DNA of 53,473 bases from Aurantimonas coralicida (lineage in GTDB: Bacteria > Pseudomonadota > Alphaproteobacteria > Rhizobiales > Rhizobiaceae): the NCBI GenBank assembly GCA_011050685.1, contig DRFF01000018.1, forward strand, positions 1-53,473, given 5' to 3'. Below are positions 1-8,722 of this stretch, piece by piece (within the stretch, counting starts at the first letter, position 1; every line of letters begins with the position of its first letter). The notes beneath the pieces were generated by a model. That model saw only the letters and a list, made by a program, of their open reading frames with translations, was not told the origin of the DNA and ran no database searches. The translations under genes and the position numbers were made by a program.

Positions 1-1
1 G

Positions 2-1216
2 GCGGTCGTGCGGCTCTGTTCGCGCAACGCCGCGCTTCGGCTCGCGCCGTTTTCGCCGAAGCGCGTCGTGCTGATCCAGACGGAACTTCCAGGCGTCAAG
101 CCGAGCGTTCTCGACAAGACCCGAGCCGTCACCGAAACGCGGCTCTCGGCCTCCGGCTCGACCATCGTCGACGAGATCCGCTGTGCCCACGAGGCGGGCG
201 CCCTGACCGATGTCCTGCGGCGGCGCGAGACGGCGGATCTGACGCTGATCTTCGGCGCCTCGGCGGTGATCGACGGCGGCGACGTCATCCCGGCGGCGAT
301 AGCGGCGGCAGGCGGCCGGGTCGACCATCTCGGCATGCCGGTGGACCCCGGCAATCTCTTGCTCCTCGGCACGCTGGACGGGCGGCCGGCGCTCGGCGCG
401 CCCGGTTGTGCGCGCAGTCCCAAGGAAAACGGCTTCGACTGGGTGCTCGACCGATTGCTCGCCGATCTCCCGGTGACCGGCGACGACATTCGGAAGATGG
501 GCGTCGGCGGGCTCTTGATGGAGATCGCCTCGCGGCCGCAGCCGCGTGAGGCGGACAGCGCCGCGGAGGAGCCGATCGTCGACATCGTCATTCTCGCCGC
601 TGGCCGGTCGAGTCGCATGGGCGGACCGAACAAGCTGCTGTCGACCTTCGAGGGCGTCCCGCTGATCCGGCGCTCGGCGGAGACCGCGCTGGCTGCGAAG
701 CGCGCGGGACATGTGCGGGTGGTCGTCGGGCACATGCGGGAAGAGATTGTCGCGGCCTTGGGTGACCTCGCCATCGACATCGTAGAGAACCCGGTCTTTG
801 CTGACGGGCTCTCGACCTCGCTCAAGGCCGGGTTCGCGGCCTCGTCCGAAGCCGACGGCGTTCTTGTCATGCTGGCCGACCAGCCGTTCCTGACGCCGGC
901 GGATCTCGACCGGCTCATCGCGGCCTTCGTGCCGTCCGGCGCGGGGTCGATCGCGGCGGCCTTCGATCGCGGTCGGCGGCGCAATCCGGTCGTGGTCTCG
1001 ACGGTCTATCGCCCCGAAATCATGGCGCTTTCGGGAGATGTCGGGGCGCAAGGCGTGATCGCCGACCATCCCGACGCCGTGGTCCAGGTGGAGATCGGCG
1101 CCGCCGCGAGCGTCGACGTCGATACCCAGGAAGCGGTGCGTGCCGCCGGGGGCACGGTCGCGCAGGAACGTCACAACATGTGCTGGCAAAGTGAATCATC
1201 AAAGCCGGCTAAGTGA
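2..1216 (+). CDS. Molybdopterin-binding domain / MobA-like nucleotidyltransferase fusion (5' partial)
   Basis: The frame is open to the window edge, so the true start lies upstream. The N-terminal part (about residues 60-170 of the visible piece) resembles the MoCF/MoeA molybdopterin-binding fold, with the run GMPVDPGNLLLLG. The C-terminal half is a MobA/MocA-type NTP transferase: ILAAGRSSRMGGPNKLL is the nucleotide-binding signature (LxGGxSxRMGxxK type) and MLADQPFLTP is the metal-site region. Proteins of this layout are annotated as molybdopterin-binding/glycosyltransferase family 2 proteins and probably attach a nucleotide (CMP in MocA) to molybdopterin for xanthine- or CO-dehydrogenase-type enzymes. 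No molybdoenzyme is visible here; it may lie upstream of the window. The nucleotidyltransferase assignment is firm; the exact cofactor product is inference. Confidence 0.8.
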   Translation, partial: AVVRLCSRNAALRLAPFSPKRVVLIQTELPGVKPSVLDKTRAVTETRLSASGSTIVDEIRCAHEAGALTDVLRRRETADLTLIFGASAVIDGGDVIPAAIAAAGGRVDHLGMPVDPGNLLLLGTLDGRPALGAPGCARSPKENGFDWVLDRLLADLPVTGDDIRKMGVGGLLMEIASRPQPREADSAAEEPIVDIVILAAGRSSRMGGPNKLLSTFEGVPLIRRSAETALAAKRAGHVRVVVGHMREEIVAALGDLAIDIVENPVFADGLSTSLKAGFAASSEADGVLVMLADQPFLTPADLDRLIAAFVPSGAGSIAAAFDRGRRRNPVVVSTVYRPEIMALSGDVGAQGVIADHPDAVVQVEIGAAASVDVDTQEAVRAAGGTVAQERHNMCWQSESSKPAK

Positions 1217-1277
1217 TTGGCTGAGAATCAGGAATCGCCTATGCTGTTAAGCGGCTGAGGACGAGTGGGAGGACGAC

Positions 1278-2057
1278 ATGGATCTGGGGCTGGCAGGAAA
1301 ATACGCGATCGTCTGCGCATCGAGCCGGGGGCTTGGCCGGGGCTGCGCCACCGAGTTGGCGCGGGCCGGCTGTACGGTGGTGCTTAACGGCCGCGACGAA
1401 GAGGTGCTGAACGCGACGGCTGAAGCCATCTCACGGGAGACCGGCGCCAAAATCATTCCCGTCGTCGCGGATGTGGCGATACCGGAAGGCCAGGCGCGGC
1501 TCGTCGGTGCGGTGCCGCAGGTGGACATCCTGGTCAACAACAATGGCGGGCCGCCGCTGCGCGATTTTCGCGCGCTCGGCCGCGACGATCTCCTGGCCGG
1601 CGTCACCGGCAACATGATCGCGCCCATCGAGATGGTGCAGCGTGTCATCGACGGCATGGTTGAGCGCCGCTTTGGGCGGATCGTCAACATCACCTCCAGC
1701 TCGGTCAAAGGGCCGATTGCGGGTCTCGACCTGTCTAGCGGCGCGCGCGCCGGGCTGACCGGCTTTCTCGCCGGTGTCGCCCGCACCGTCGCCGGCCAGA
1801 ACGTCACGATCAATTGTCTGCTGCCGGGCGCCTTCGACACCGACCGCCTGCGCTCCAATTTCGCGGCGGCGCAAAAGCGCGAGAACCGCAGTCTGGCGGA
1901 CATCCGCGCCGATCGGGCCGCGGGCATTCCGGCCGGGCGCTTCGGCGAGCCGGACGAGTTCGGCAAGGCCTGCGCGTTCCTGTGCTCGGCCCATTCCGGC
2001 TACATCACCGGCCAGAGCCTCCTGATCGACGGCGGCGCGTTTCCCGGCGTGTTCTGA
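1278..2057 (+). CDS. SDR family oxidoreductase, atypical active site
   Basis: A 259-residue short-chain dehydrogenase/reductase of the FabG-like type. The start is set by GGGAGG seven bases upstream of ATG. The N-terminal cofactor motif reads CASSRGLGRGCA in place of the usual TGxxxGxG, followed by the NNNGG turn of the Rossmann fold and ITSSS at the catalytic serine. Where YxxxK should stand the protein has SSGAR, so the catalytic Tyr and Lys are both missing. A known SDR subgroup (3-ketoacyl-ACP-reductase-like, lacking the perfect tetrad) has this same variation. The C-terminal SGYITGQSLLIDGG is typical of SDR proteins. Family membership is certain; whether it catalyses a normal ketone reduction is doubtful. 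The neighbours give no pathway. Confidence 0.87.
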   Translation: MDLGLAGKYAIVCASSRGLGRGCATELARAGCTVVLNGRDEEVLNATAEAISRETGAKIIPVVADVAIPEGQARLVGAVPQVDILVNNNGGPPLRDFRALGRDDLLAGVTGNMIAPIEMVQRVIDGMVERRFGRIVNITSSSVKGPIAGLDLSSGARAGLTGFLAGVARTVAGQNVTINCLLPGAFDTDRLRSNFAAAQKRENRSLADIRADRAAGIPAGRFGEPDEFGKACAFLCSAHSGYITGQSLLIDGGAFPGVF

Positions 2058-2249
2058 CGCCCATACGCTCCGGTTGGCGTCGCTGCGCCACGGCCGAGGT
2101 GAACAATCCCGGGAAAGTGACGAGTTCTGTGGCGCGGAAAGCACTGTTCGCGCTTGAACTTCGGCGCCCGGTAACACATCATTAACTCTTAGGTCGCAGC
2201 ATTTCTAATGCCGGCCGATGCCCGGCTGGCGCAGCGAAAAGGTGCGCCG

Positions 2250-2531
2250 ATGACCATCAAGACCGCCGATCCGCAATTCGAACGGATGTTGCAGGGCTAT
2301 GGCCTGACCACGGCGGAGGTCCTGTACCGGATGCCGGACCATCCCAGCTTCCTGCAGACTTTCGCCTGGCAATTCGAGGATTTGGCCCCGGAATATCCCC
2401 GGCTGCGGCGTTTCCTCGACCATTGGGAACGCGAGATCGAGGCGGCGATCCACTCGGTGCGGATCATGCACGCAGGCCTGATCAAGCCGCGCGAACTGCG
2501 GTTGGTGAAGGATGGCGGCTATCTGCATTAG
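2250..2531 (+). CDS. usg: Usg family protein
   Basis: A 93-residue protein of the Usg family (PF06233), small proteins of unknown function found in alphaproteobacteria and first noted near tryptophan genes. Recognisable runs are GYGLTTAEVLYRMPDH and LVKDGGYLH at the C-terminus. The frame is open 14 codons further up, but an AAAAGG ribosome site sits just before ATG at 2250, which I take as the start. There is no signal peptide or membrane segment. The stop codon TAG at 2529-2531 is the first triplet of an intergenic repeat copy that fills the gap to radC. Function is unknown. Confidence 0.8.
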   Translation: MTIKTADPQFERMLQGYGLTTAEVLYRMPDHPSFLQTFAWQFEDLAPEYPRLRRFLDHWEREIEAAIHSVRIMHAGLIKPRELRLVKDGGYLH

Positions 2532-2630
2532 AGCGCCGTGCGTCTGTTCGGACGCACAAAGGACGCTTTAACACTTTGATTGAGCATCGGAATAATCCGA
2601 AAACCGGGTTCCACTTTTCGGTTCGATGCC
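2529..2630 (+). repeat. Bipartite palindromic intergenic repeat, copy 1
   Basis: About 102 bp between the convergent usg and radC genes. The first module is a hairpin with 7-bp arms GTGCGTC (2538-2544) and GACGCAC (2551-2557). The second starts with TGATTGAGCATCGGAAT and ends with TTCGATGC, forming a long imperfect stem. A nearly identical sequence lies in opposite orientation at 39408-39510, and the second module alone lies at 17817-17870. Similar GAGCAT...ATGCTC palindromes are widespread between genes in Hyphomicrobiales. Being hairpin-rich between convergent genes, it may also end transcription in both directions. Confidence 0.85.
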
Positions 2631-2642
2631 CTAAGGCCGCGC

Positions 2643-3413
2643 TCAGATCAGTCGCAGGCCCTTGAGGCTGGCATGGCCGGCCTTGCCGATGATGATGTGG
2701 TCATGCACGGAAATACCCAAGGGTTTCGCCGTCTCGACGATGGTGCGGGTCATGTCGATGTCGGCCCGTGACGGCGTCGGATCGCCGGACGGGTGGTTGT
2801 GGACGAGGATGATCGCGGTCGCCGACAATTCGAGCGCCCGCTTGACGACCTCGCGCGGATAGACCGGCGTATGGTCGACGGTGCCCGTGCCCTGCACCTC
2901 GTCGGCGATTAGGGCGTTCTTCCGGTCGAGGAACAGGATGCGGAATTGCTCCCGCGTCTCGTAGGCCATCGCCGCCTTGCAATAGTCGAGAACCGCCGCC
3001 CAGGACGACAGCACCTCGCGGCTTTTCACCGCCGATCGCATCGCGCGCTGGTTTACCGCGGCGACGATGGCGATATCGAGCGCCACGGCGTCCTTGACCC
3101 CTGGCACCTCCATCAGCCGGCGCGGCGGCGCGTTCAGCACCTCCGCCAGCGAACCGAGCCGGGCGATCAGCGCCTTGGCGATCGGTTTGACGTCACGGCG
3201 GGGGATGGTGCGGAAAAGGATCAGTTCCAGCAGTTCGTAATCGGCCAGCGCCCTGGCGCCGGCGTCGCTGAACCGCTCGCGCAGGCGATCGCGGTGGCCG
3301 TCATGGTGCTTGGCCGCGGGCCTGGCGTGGCCGGCGGCGGCCGGCGTTCGCGGTGAACGAGCCTCGCTGAGGCCGGGAAAATCCGGTTCGTCGTCGGAGC
3401 CGGAATGCGTCAT
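2643..3413 (-). CDS. radC: RadC family JAB-domain protein
   Basis: A 256-residue RadC/YicR family protein. The N-terminal third carries helix-hairpin-helix-like sequence ([11 protein letters not shown] and [13 protein letters not shown]), and the C-terminal half is a JAB1/MPN (JAMM) metalloprotease-like domain. The zinc-binding signature [14 protein letters not shown] is intact, with an upstream Glu in the [13 protein letters not shown] stretch. Despite the historic name, a DNA-repair role for RadC has not held up; the biochemical function is unsettled. It is transcribed toward usg, with repeat copy 1 in between, and lies 10 bp downstream of map, so it may be the last gene of a sfsA-map-radC operon. 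Confidence 0.93.
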   Translation of the reverse strand: MTHSGSDDEPDFPGLSEARSPRTPAAAGHARPAAKHHDGHRDRLRERFSDAGARALADYELLELILFRTIPRRDVKPIAKALIARLGSLAEVLNAPPRRLMEVPGVKDAVALDIAIVAAVNQRAMRSAVKSREVLSSWAAVLDYCKAAMAYETREQFRILFLDRKNALIADEVQGTGTVDHTPVYPREVVKRALELSATAIILVHNHPSGDPTPSRADIDMTRTIVETAKPLGISVHDHIIIGKAGHASLKGLRLI

Positions 3414-3423
3414 CGCCGGGCGG

Positions 3424-4275
3424 CTATTCCGCCGCGCCGGCTAAGGGCTCGACCGTCAGCCCCGGCGTGTCGAGCCCGGCGGGCGACAGGGTGAAGACCT
3501 CGCAACCGGTCTCGGTCACGCCGACCGTGTGTTCGTATTGGGCCGACAGCGAGCGGTCGCGGGTGACGGCCGTCCAGCCGTCGGAGAGGATTTTCACATG
3601 CGGCCGACCGATATTGATCATCGGTTCAATTGTGAAGACCATGCCGGGGCGCATTTCCGGTCCTTCGCCCCGACGGCCGTAGTGAAGGATATTCGGCGCG
3701 TCGTGGAACAGCTTGCCGACGCCATGACCGCAGAAATCGCGCACGACCGAGCAACGCTCGGATTCCGCGTAGGTCTGGATCGCCTCGCCGATATCGCCGG
3801 TATGGCCGCCCGGACGCACGGCCTCGATGCCAAGCAGCAGCGAACGATAGGTGATGTCGCACAACCGCTCGGCGGCGCGCTTGATGCGCCCAACCGGGTA
3901 CATGCGCGAGGAATCGCCATGGTATCCGTCGTGAATGAAGGTCACGTCGATATTGACGATGTCGCCTTCCTTCAGCGGCTTGTCGTTCGGTATGCCATGG
4001 CAGACGACATGATTGATCGAGGTGCAGACGCTCTTGCCGTAGCCGCGATAGTTCAGCGTCGCCGGAAACGCGTCGTTGGCCAGCGCGAAGTCCACGACAT
4101 AGCGGTCGATCGTCTCGGTGGTGACGCCCGGCTCGACGATGGCGGCGAGGCCGTCGAGACAGCGCGCGGTGAGCTGGCAGGCCCGCCGCATCCCCTCGAA
4201 CGCCGCGGCGTCGTAAAGGCGGATCGCGCCGGAGTTGCGGGTCGGGTTCGGTTCGGCTTCGAGATAAGTGGTCAT
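3424..4275 (-). CDS. map: Methionine aminopeptidase, type I
   Basis: A 283-residue type I methionine aminopeptidase, which removes the initiator Met from nascent proteins in the cytoplasm. The metal ligands are visible: Asp in [18 protein letters not shown] (both Asp residues), His in [12 protein letters not shown], Glu in FTIEPM and Glu in [10 protein letters not shown]. The substrate histidine is in [12 protein letters not shown] place the start at ATG 4275, which overlaps the sfsA stop as ATGA; the frame extends 23 codons further inside sfsA but that extension has no similarity to the family. Translational coupling with sfsA is likely. Confidence 0.95.
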   Translation of the reverse strand: MTTYLEAEPNPTRNSGAIRLYDAAAFEGMRRACQLTARCLDGLAAIVEPGVTTETIDRYVVDFALANDAFPATLNYRGYGKSVCTSINHVVCHGIPNDKPLKEGDIVNIDVTFIHDGYHGDSSRMYPVGRIKRAAERLCDITYRSLLLGIEAVRPGGHTGDIGEAIQTYAESERCSVVRDFCGHGVGKLFHDAPNILHYGRRGEGPEMRPGMVFTIEPMINIGRPHVKILSDGWTAVTRDRSLSAQYEHTVGVTETGCEVFTLSPAGLDTPGLTVEPLAGAAE

Positions 4276-4994
4276 GGTCGGGGCGCAGTATCGACGATCG
4301 GAAGGGCGGTCACGGGACGGATGGATGTCAAGCTGATGTCGCATCGAACGGCATGGGCTTCAACCCCTCGTGCGCGCGCAGCGGCAAATGCGGCGGCGTA
4401 GGCCGGGTCCAGATCGGTCGCGAAAGCCACGCGGTCGCAGTCCGCCCTTTGTACCACGTAGAGCATGATCGCCCGCTCGCCGGCCGCGACGCGGTCGCCG
4501 AGTTCGACGAGATGCTTGGCGCCGCGCGTCGTCACGCAGTCGGGAAATTCGGCCAGGCCCGGTTGGCGCATTAGGTGGACGTTCTTGACCTCGACATAGA
4601 CCGGCTGTCCCTCAGGGTCGGCGTAGAGAAGGTCGACGCGGGAATTGCGGCCGTATTTCACCTCGCGCCGCGCCGCTCCGAATGCTGCCAGCGACGGGAC
4701 GAGCCCCGACGCGATCGCCTCTTCGGCAAGACGGTTCGGCAGGGCCGTGTTGATGCCGACGAGGGTTCCGTCCGCTTCGATGATCTCCAGCGTCAGGGGA
4801 AGCTTGCGGGCGGGATTGGCCGAGCGCGACAGCCAGACCCGCGATCCCTCCGCCTTGAGCCCCAGCATCGCGCCGGGGTTCGGGCAGTGGACGGTGACCG
4901 GGTCGCTCTCGCCGTCGATCAGGACGTCGGCGAGAAAGCGTTTGTAGCGGCGCAAAAGGCATGCCGGCTGGAGCGGCGAGGGGAAGGCGACCAT
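4272..4994 (-). CDS. sfsA: DNA/RNA nuclease SfsA
   Basis: A 240-residue SfsA protein, close to the E. coli length (234). Family signatures are present: [10 protein letters not shown] and [10 protein letters not shown] near the N-terminus, SRVDLLYAD and [11 protein letters not shown] in the middle, and [16 protein letters not shown] after it. The D...EVK arrangement is that of a PD-(D/E)XK nuclease fold. SfsA was named for sugar fermentation stimulation in E. coli; its physiological role is unclear. The gene overlaps map by 4 bp (ATGA), and the pairing sfsA-map-radC recurs in related genomes as far as I know. Confidence 0.93.
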   Translation of the reverse strand: MVAFPSPLQPACLLRRYKRFLADVLIDGESDPVTVHCPNPGAMLGLKAEGSRVWLSRSANPARKLPLTLEIIEADGTLVGINTALPNRLAEEAIASGLVPSLAAFGAARREVKYGRNSRVDLLYADPEGQPVYVEVKNVHLMRQPGLAEFPDCVTTRGAKHLVELGDRVAAGERAIMLYVVQRADCDRVAFATDLDPAYAAAFAAARARGVEAHAVRCDISLTSIRPVTALPIVDTAPRP

Positions 4995-5087
4995 AGGCCC
5001 GCCGATAGCTGCGGCGGGACACTCCCGTCAATGCGTGTTTCCGCGGCTGTCATGGGCCGCGACTTTCGTGACCGCCTCCCGCGTCGA

Positions 5088-6062
5088 TCAGCGCACCGCC
5101 GTCGGGTTGATGACGGCCTGCACGCCGCCGGTGAATTTCGACTGGCCGAGGACGAACATGAACTCCCAGGCCTCATCCGCGACCAGTTCGGCGGTGTCCA
5201 TGTTCTCCAGAATGAAGACGCCGTTGCGCGGGATCAGGATCTGATGCACCTCGAAAATGCCGACGCCTTCCTCGAAGGGCACGGCTTCGAGTCCCCAGCT
5301 GTCGGCTCCGACGGCGACCACGTTCTTTGTGACGAGATACTCGGCGCCGTCCTTGCCCAAGCCCGGCTCGCCCTTGATGTAGCGCGCGTCGTCATTGCCC
5401 ACGAGCGACAACCAGCCGGTGTGGAAGAGAACGACGTCGCCCTCGCGAATTTCGACACCCTGTTTTTCGGCCTGCGCTTCGATATCCTCGCGATTGAAGG
5501 CCGTGCCCGCTTCGAGCACGTCCATGCCGAAGTGATCCGTCATATCGAGAACGATGCCGCGGGTGACGATATTCGGGATCGTCTCCACACCAAGCTTGGT
5601 CAGCCCGTCGGCCTGGACGAAGTCGCTGTTCTTGTTGCAATTGTAGTAGACATTGTCGATGCCGATATGGCCGAGGCCGTCGATTTGCGAGCCGGTCCCG
5701 ACATAGCCCATGTAGATGTCGTCATTGTAGTTGGTCTTGGTCGGGCCAAGGCCGATGCCGCCGACCTGACCCGGCTGGTTGATCACCAGCGCCCAGGAGC
5801 GGGAACCGAATGCCGGCGTCTTGGAATTGGTCTCCGCGCCGAGGGAATAGACTTTACCGGTCTTGACCAGCTTGGCGGCCTCAAGGGCCATCTCAGGGGT
5901 CAGCAGATTGGCCGCCCCGATTTCGTCGTCAGGTCCCCATTTGGATTGGCACCATTCGTCCGGCTGGTCGGATGTCTGGTTGTCCTGTTGGGCCTTGGCG
6001 GGCGTCGACAAGACTCCCGCTGCCAGCATGGCGGCAAGACCGGTTTTCGCGAATTTGTTCAC
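5088..6062 (-). CDS. Secreted cyclase-family protein (kynurenine formamidase fold)
   Basis: A 324-residue protein of the cyclase/kynurenine formamidase family (PF04199). It starts at GTG, preceded by GGGGAGG. Residues 1-25 form a signal peptide ending ...TPAKA/QQ, so it is exported to the periplasm. In this metal-dependent hydrolase family the signature is HxGTHxDxPxH; here the equivalent reads TGSQIDGLGHIGI, so the first metal-binding His is a Gln. Other family runs remain (DEIGAANLLTPE near the start, EVHQILIPRNGVFILEN near the end). Likely hydrolysis of an amide or lactone, substrate unknown. It stands alone between sfsA and phaC on the same strand. Confidence 0.85.
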   Translation of the reverse strand: MNKFAKTGLAAMLAAGVLSTPAKAQQDNQTSDQPDEWCQSKWGPDDEIGAANLLTPEMALEAAKLVKTGKVYSLGAETNSKTPAFGSRSWALVINQPGQVGGIGLGPTKTNYNDDIYMGYVGTGSQIDGLGHIGIDNVYYNCNKNSDFVQADGLTKLGVETIPNIVTRGIVLDMTDHFGMDVLEAGTAFNREDIEAQAEKQGVEIREGDVVLFHTGWLSLVGNDDARYIKGEPGLGKDGAEYLVTKNVVAVGADSWGLEAVPFEEGVGIFEVHQILIPRNGVFILENMDTAELVADEAWEFMFVLGQSKFTGGVQAVINPTAVR

Positions 6063-6209
6063 GTCGTCCTCCCCTTTGTGATTGTCAATTTTCGTTCCCG
6101 TTCTATCGGCGGGCGGGCCGCAACCCTTCCGCCTCGGCTGTCAGCCGACCGTCCTTCTCCAATGCGATCGGACGGGAACTCCAATATCCGTTCGGCCCAC
6201 CCGCCTGTG

Positions 6210-8045
6210 CTAAACCCTGACCTTCACGTAAGACCCGGGGGCATCCTCGATCGGTTTCAGCTTGCGACCGCCGGGCTTGCGCGCCTTGACGAGGTTGCCA
6301 GACTTTTCGGCGATCCATTCCTGCCAGTGCGGCCACCAGGAACCTGCTGTTTCGTTCGCCGCGAGCAGCCAATCCTCGTAGGCCGCGACCTTCTTCGGCG
6401 TCGGACCCGTCCAGTACTGATATTTCTTCTTGGCGGGCGGATTGATGACGCCGGCGATATGGCCGGAGCCGGACAGGACGTAGGTGACATCCGAACCAAA
6501 GACGCGACTGCCGACGAAGACGCTGCGGGCCGGCGCGATGTGGTCCTCCTTGGTGGCCAGATTGTAGATCGGGACGTCGACCGTCGACAGGTCGAGGCGT
6601 TTGCCGTCGATTTCCATCGTGCCCCCCGACAGCCGGTTTTCCAGATAGCAATTGCGCAGATAAAACAGATGGTTCGTCTTCGGCATGCGGGTGGAGTCGG
6701 CGTTCCAGTAGAGCAGGTCGAACGGCATCGGCTCCTTGCCGCGCAGATAGTTGTTGACGAAATACGGCCAGATCAGATCGCCGGACCGCAGCAGATTGAA
6801 CGCCGTTGCCATCTGCGTGCCCTCGAGATAGCCCTTCTTGCCCATCGTGCGTTCCAGCGTCTGCAACTGCGCCTCGTCGACAAAGACCTTCAGGTCACCG
6901 GCGTGGGTGAAATCGACCTGAGTGGTCAGAAATGTCGCGCTGGCTATGCGCTCGTCGCCGCTGGCTTTCAGAAAGGCGAGGGTGGCGGCGAGCAGCGTGC
7001 CGCCGACGCAATAGCCGATCGTATTGACCTCACCGACGCCGGTGGCGGCCTCCGCCGTGTCGATGCCGAAGACGATGCCCTCCTCGATGTAATCGCTCCA
7101 GCCCTTCTCCGCCTGCTTGTCGTCCGGGTTGACCCAGGAAATGACGAAGACGGTGTGGCCCTGTTCGACCAGCCATTTGATGAAGGATTTTTCGGGGTTG
7201 AGATCGAGGATATAGAACTTGTTGATCCAAGGCGGCACGATGAGAAGCGGCCGCTTGAACACCGTCTCGGTCTCCGGCGCATATTGAATGATCTGACAGA
7301 CGTCGTTCTGCGCCACCACCTTGCCCGGGGTCAGGGCCATGTCGCGGCCGACCTCGAAAGAGGAGTCGTCGGACTGCCGCAGCCGCAGATTGCCGCCGCC
7401 CGCCGCCATGTCCTCCGCGAACATCTTCATGCCGCGCACGAGGTTTTCCCCGTTCGAGGCGACCGTCTCGCGATAGAGCTCGGGATTGGTGGCAATGAAA
7501 TTGGATGGAGACAGCGCGTTCGACACCTGCTTCATGTAGAAAGCGGCCTTGTGGCGCGTGTGCGGGTCCAGACCTTCGGTCTTGTCGACCAGATCCTCGG
7601 CCCATTGCGCGGTCAGGAGATAGGCCTGCTTGACGAAGTCGAAGAACAGATTGCTGTTCCATTCCGTGTCGGCGAAGCGCTTGTCGCCGGGCTGCGGCTC
7701 GACCGGGCTCAACGCCGTCTCGCCGGACATGCGGCGGATCGAATTGTTCCAGACGTCCATGTAGCCGGTGAACAGGCTGGTCTGCGCCTCGACCGCGCGA
7801 CCGGGATCAGTTAGCCAATAGTCGGAGATTTTCGAAAGGGTCTGGACCATTTCGTCCATGGAGACAGGACCGGCGTCGAATTCTCCCTTCTCGCGCGGCT
7901 CCACCCAGGCTGCCGCCGCCTTGCCCAACTGCTCCAGCACCCGCGCCATATTCAGGGCAAAGGCTTGGGGGTCCTTCACCACGTATTCCTCGCCGGTGCC
8001 GGTCTTGTCGATGCCGCCGAGCTCTGCCGATCGCTTGGTTGTCAT
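6210..8045 (-). CDS. phaC: Class I poly(3-hydroxyalkanoate) synthase
   Basis: A 611-residue class I PHA synthase that polymerises 3-hydroxyacyl-CoA into storage polyester on the granule surface. The lipase-like box GYCVGG holds the nucleophile at about Cys346; the catalytic His is in SGSGHIAG at about residue 529, and an Asp lies in KEDHIAPA. The N-terminal PhaC_N domain is recognisable (TEWNSNLFFDFVKQAYLL). The start is ATG 8045 with AGGAGG eight bases upstream; the frame is open further but that stretch is promoter. The phaA and phaB genes are not in the window. The upstream gene diverges, so phaC has its own promoter region at 8046-8226. Confidence 0.96.
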   Translation of the reverse strand: MTTKRSAELGGIDKTGTGEEYVVKDPQAFALNMARVLEQLGKAAAAWVEPREKGEFDAGPVSMDEMVQTLSKISDYWLTDPGRAVEAQTSLFTGYMDVWNNSIRRMSGETALSPVEPQPGDKRFADTEWNSNLFFDFVKQAYLLTAQWAEDLVDKTEGLDPHTRHKAAFYMKQVSNALSPSNFIATNPELYRETVASNGENLVRGMKMFAEDMAAGGGNLRLRQSDDSSFEVGRDMALTPGKVVAQNDVCQIIQYAPETETVFKRPLLIVPPWINKFYILDLNPEKSFIKWLVEQGHTVFVISWVNPDDKQAEKGWSDYIEEGIVFGIDTAEAATGVGEVNTIGYCVGGTLLAATLAFLKASGDERIASATFLTTQVDFTHAGDLKVFVDEAQLQTLERTMGKKGYLEGTQMATAFNLLRSGDLIWPYFVNNYLRGKEPMPFDLLYWNADSTRMPKTNHLFYLRNCYLENRLSGGTMEIDGKRLDLSTVDVPIYNLATKEDHIAPARSVFVGSRVFGSDVTYVLSGSGHIAGVINPPAKKKYQYWTGPTPKKVAAYEDWLLAANETAGSWWPHWQEWIAEKSGNLVKARKPGGRKLKPIEDAPGSYVKVRV

Positions 8046-8108
8046 CGTGCTTTCCTCCTGTCGAGGCTGCCGTTTTCTCCGTCCGGGCCTCGCTACGCTG
8101 CGTCGCGC

Positions 8109-8170
8109 GGGTGCATTGTGACCGCACCTTGGTCCATGAACAATCGATCGGCGGTATTTTGTAAATGCCG
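8109..8170. promoter_or_regulatory. Inverted repeats in the phaC/lipoprotein divergent promoter
   Basis: Two inverted repeats lie in the 181-bp gap between divergent phaC and the lipoprotein gene. One is CGGTATTT (8152-8159), 3 bases, AAATGCCG (8163-8170), matching at 7 of 8 positions. The other is GGTGC...GCACC around 8110-8128. Either could be an operator for a regulator of PHA metabolism such as PhaR, whose sites contain TGCA-like steps, but no recognition sequence can be assigned with confidence. Confidence 0.3.
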
Positions 8171-8226
8171 TTCCTGTAGGATATGACACAGTGCGCCGTT
8201 TCAAGAAGGCCTGATACCGACCTGCG

Positions 8227-8664
8227 ATGATTACGCTTTCAGTTCTTCGGCCGCTTGCGGTCCTTGCGGTGCTTTTGCCGGCAGCCGCATGCCAGTCGAT
8301 CTTTCCGGACGAGGAGGATCCATCGCTGGCCGCCCTGCGGGCGCAGGCGGCGGCGCCGGTCGCCTCCTCGCAGCGGTTCGACAGCGACGGCTATCCGCTT
8401 CTCGGCGCCTATCCCGATACGGCGGCGCCGCAACTGACCGACGCGCAAGTTCGGGCGCAGCAGTCGCGTCTCAATGCACAGGCCAGCCAGCGCGCATCCG
8501 CCGCGACGTCGAGCAGCTATCCCTCCGAAATCGCTCGACTGGAAGGCGTTCGACGCAAGCAGGCGGCCGACGTCGATGCGGCACTCGCGGCCAAGCCGAC
8601 GCCGAACGCTCAGCCAACACTGAGTCCCGAAGAGGTGTTGCGGCAGATCGAGGCGGGTCAGTAG
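8227..8664 (+). CDS. Putative lipoprotein, unknown function
   Basis: A 145-residue protein with a short hydrophobic signal sequence ending in a lipobox, LPAAAC at residues 17-22, so it should be lipidated at Cys22. The remainder is Ala/Gln-rich and low in complexity, with predicted helical stretches (LRAQAAAPV, QQSRLNAQASQRASAA, RRKQAADVDAALAA) and the short run SDGYPLLGAYPDTAAPQLTD. I recognise no enzyme motif. It diverges from phaC and ends 58 bp before the aminotransferase gene, with which it may be co-transcribed. Short lipoproteins like this are usual in Hyphomicrobiales. Confidence 0.8.
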   Translation: MITLSVLRPLAVLAVLLPAAACQSIFPDEEDPSLAALRAQAAAPVASSQRFDSDGYPLLGAYPDTAAPQLTDAQVRAQQSRLNAQASQRASAATSSSYPSEIARLEGVRRKQAADVDAALAAKPTPNAQPTLSPEEVLRQIEAGQ

Positions 8665-8722
8665 ACCCGCGTCGTTCGCCGCTTCCTTCCCGCAACCAGC
8701 GCCACGCCGCGGAACGAAAACC

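Noticed and set aside
2580-2771. Small frames starting MSIGII(R/Q)K at 2580 and on the minus strand near 39459
   Set aside because: Both are translations of the same palindromic repeat and explain each other as DNA repeats, not proteins.
4575-7814. 1079-residue plus-strand frame
   Set aside because: A very long antisense frame over sfsA, the cyclase gene and phaC, caused by high GC content; composition is Arg/Asp/Val-rich without motifs, while the minus strand holds clear families.
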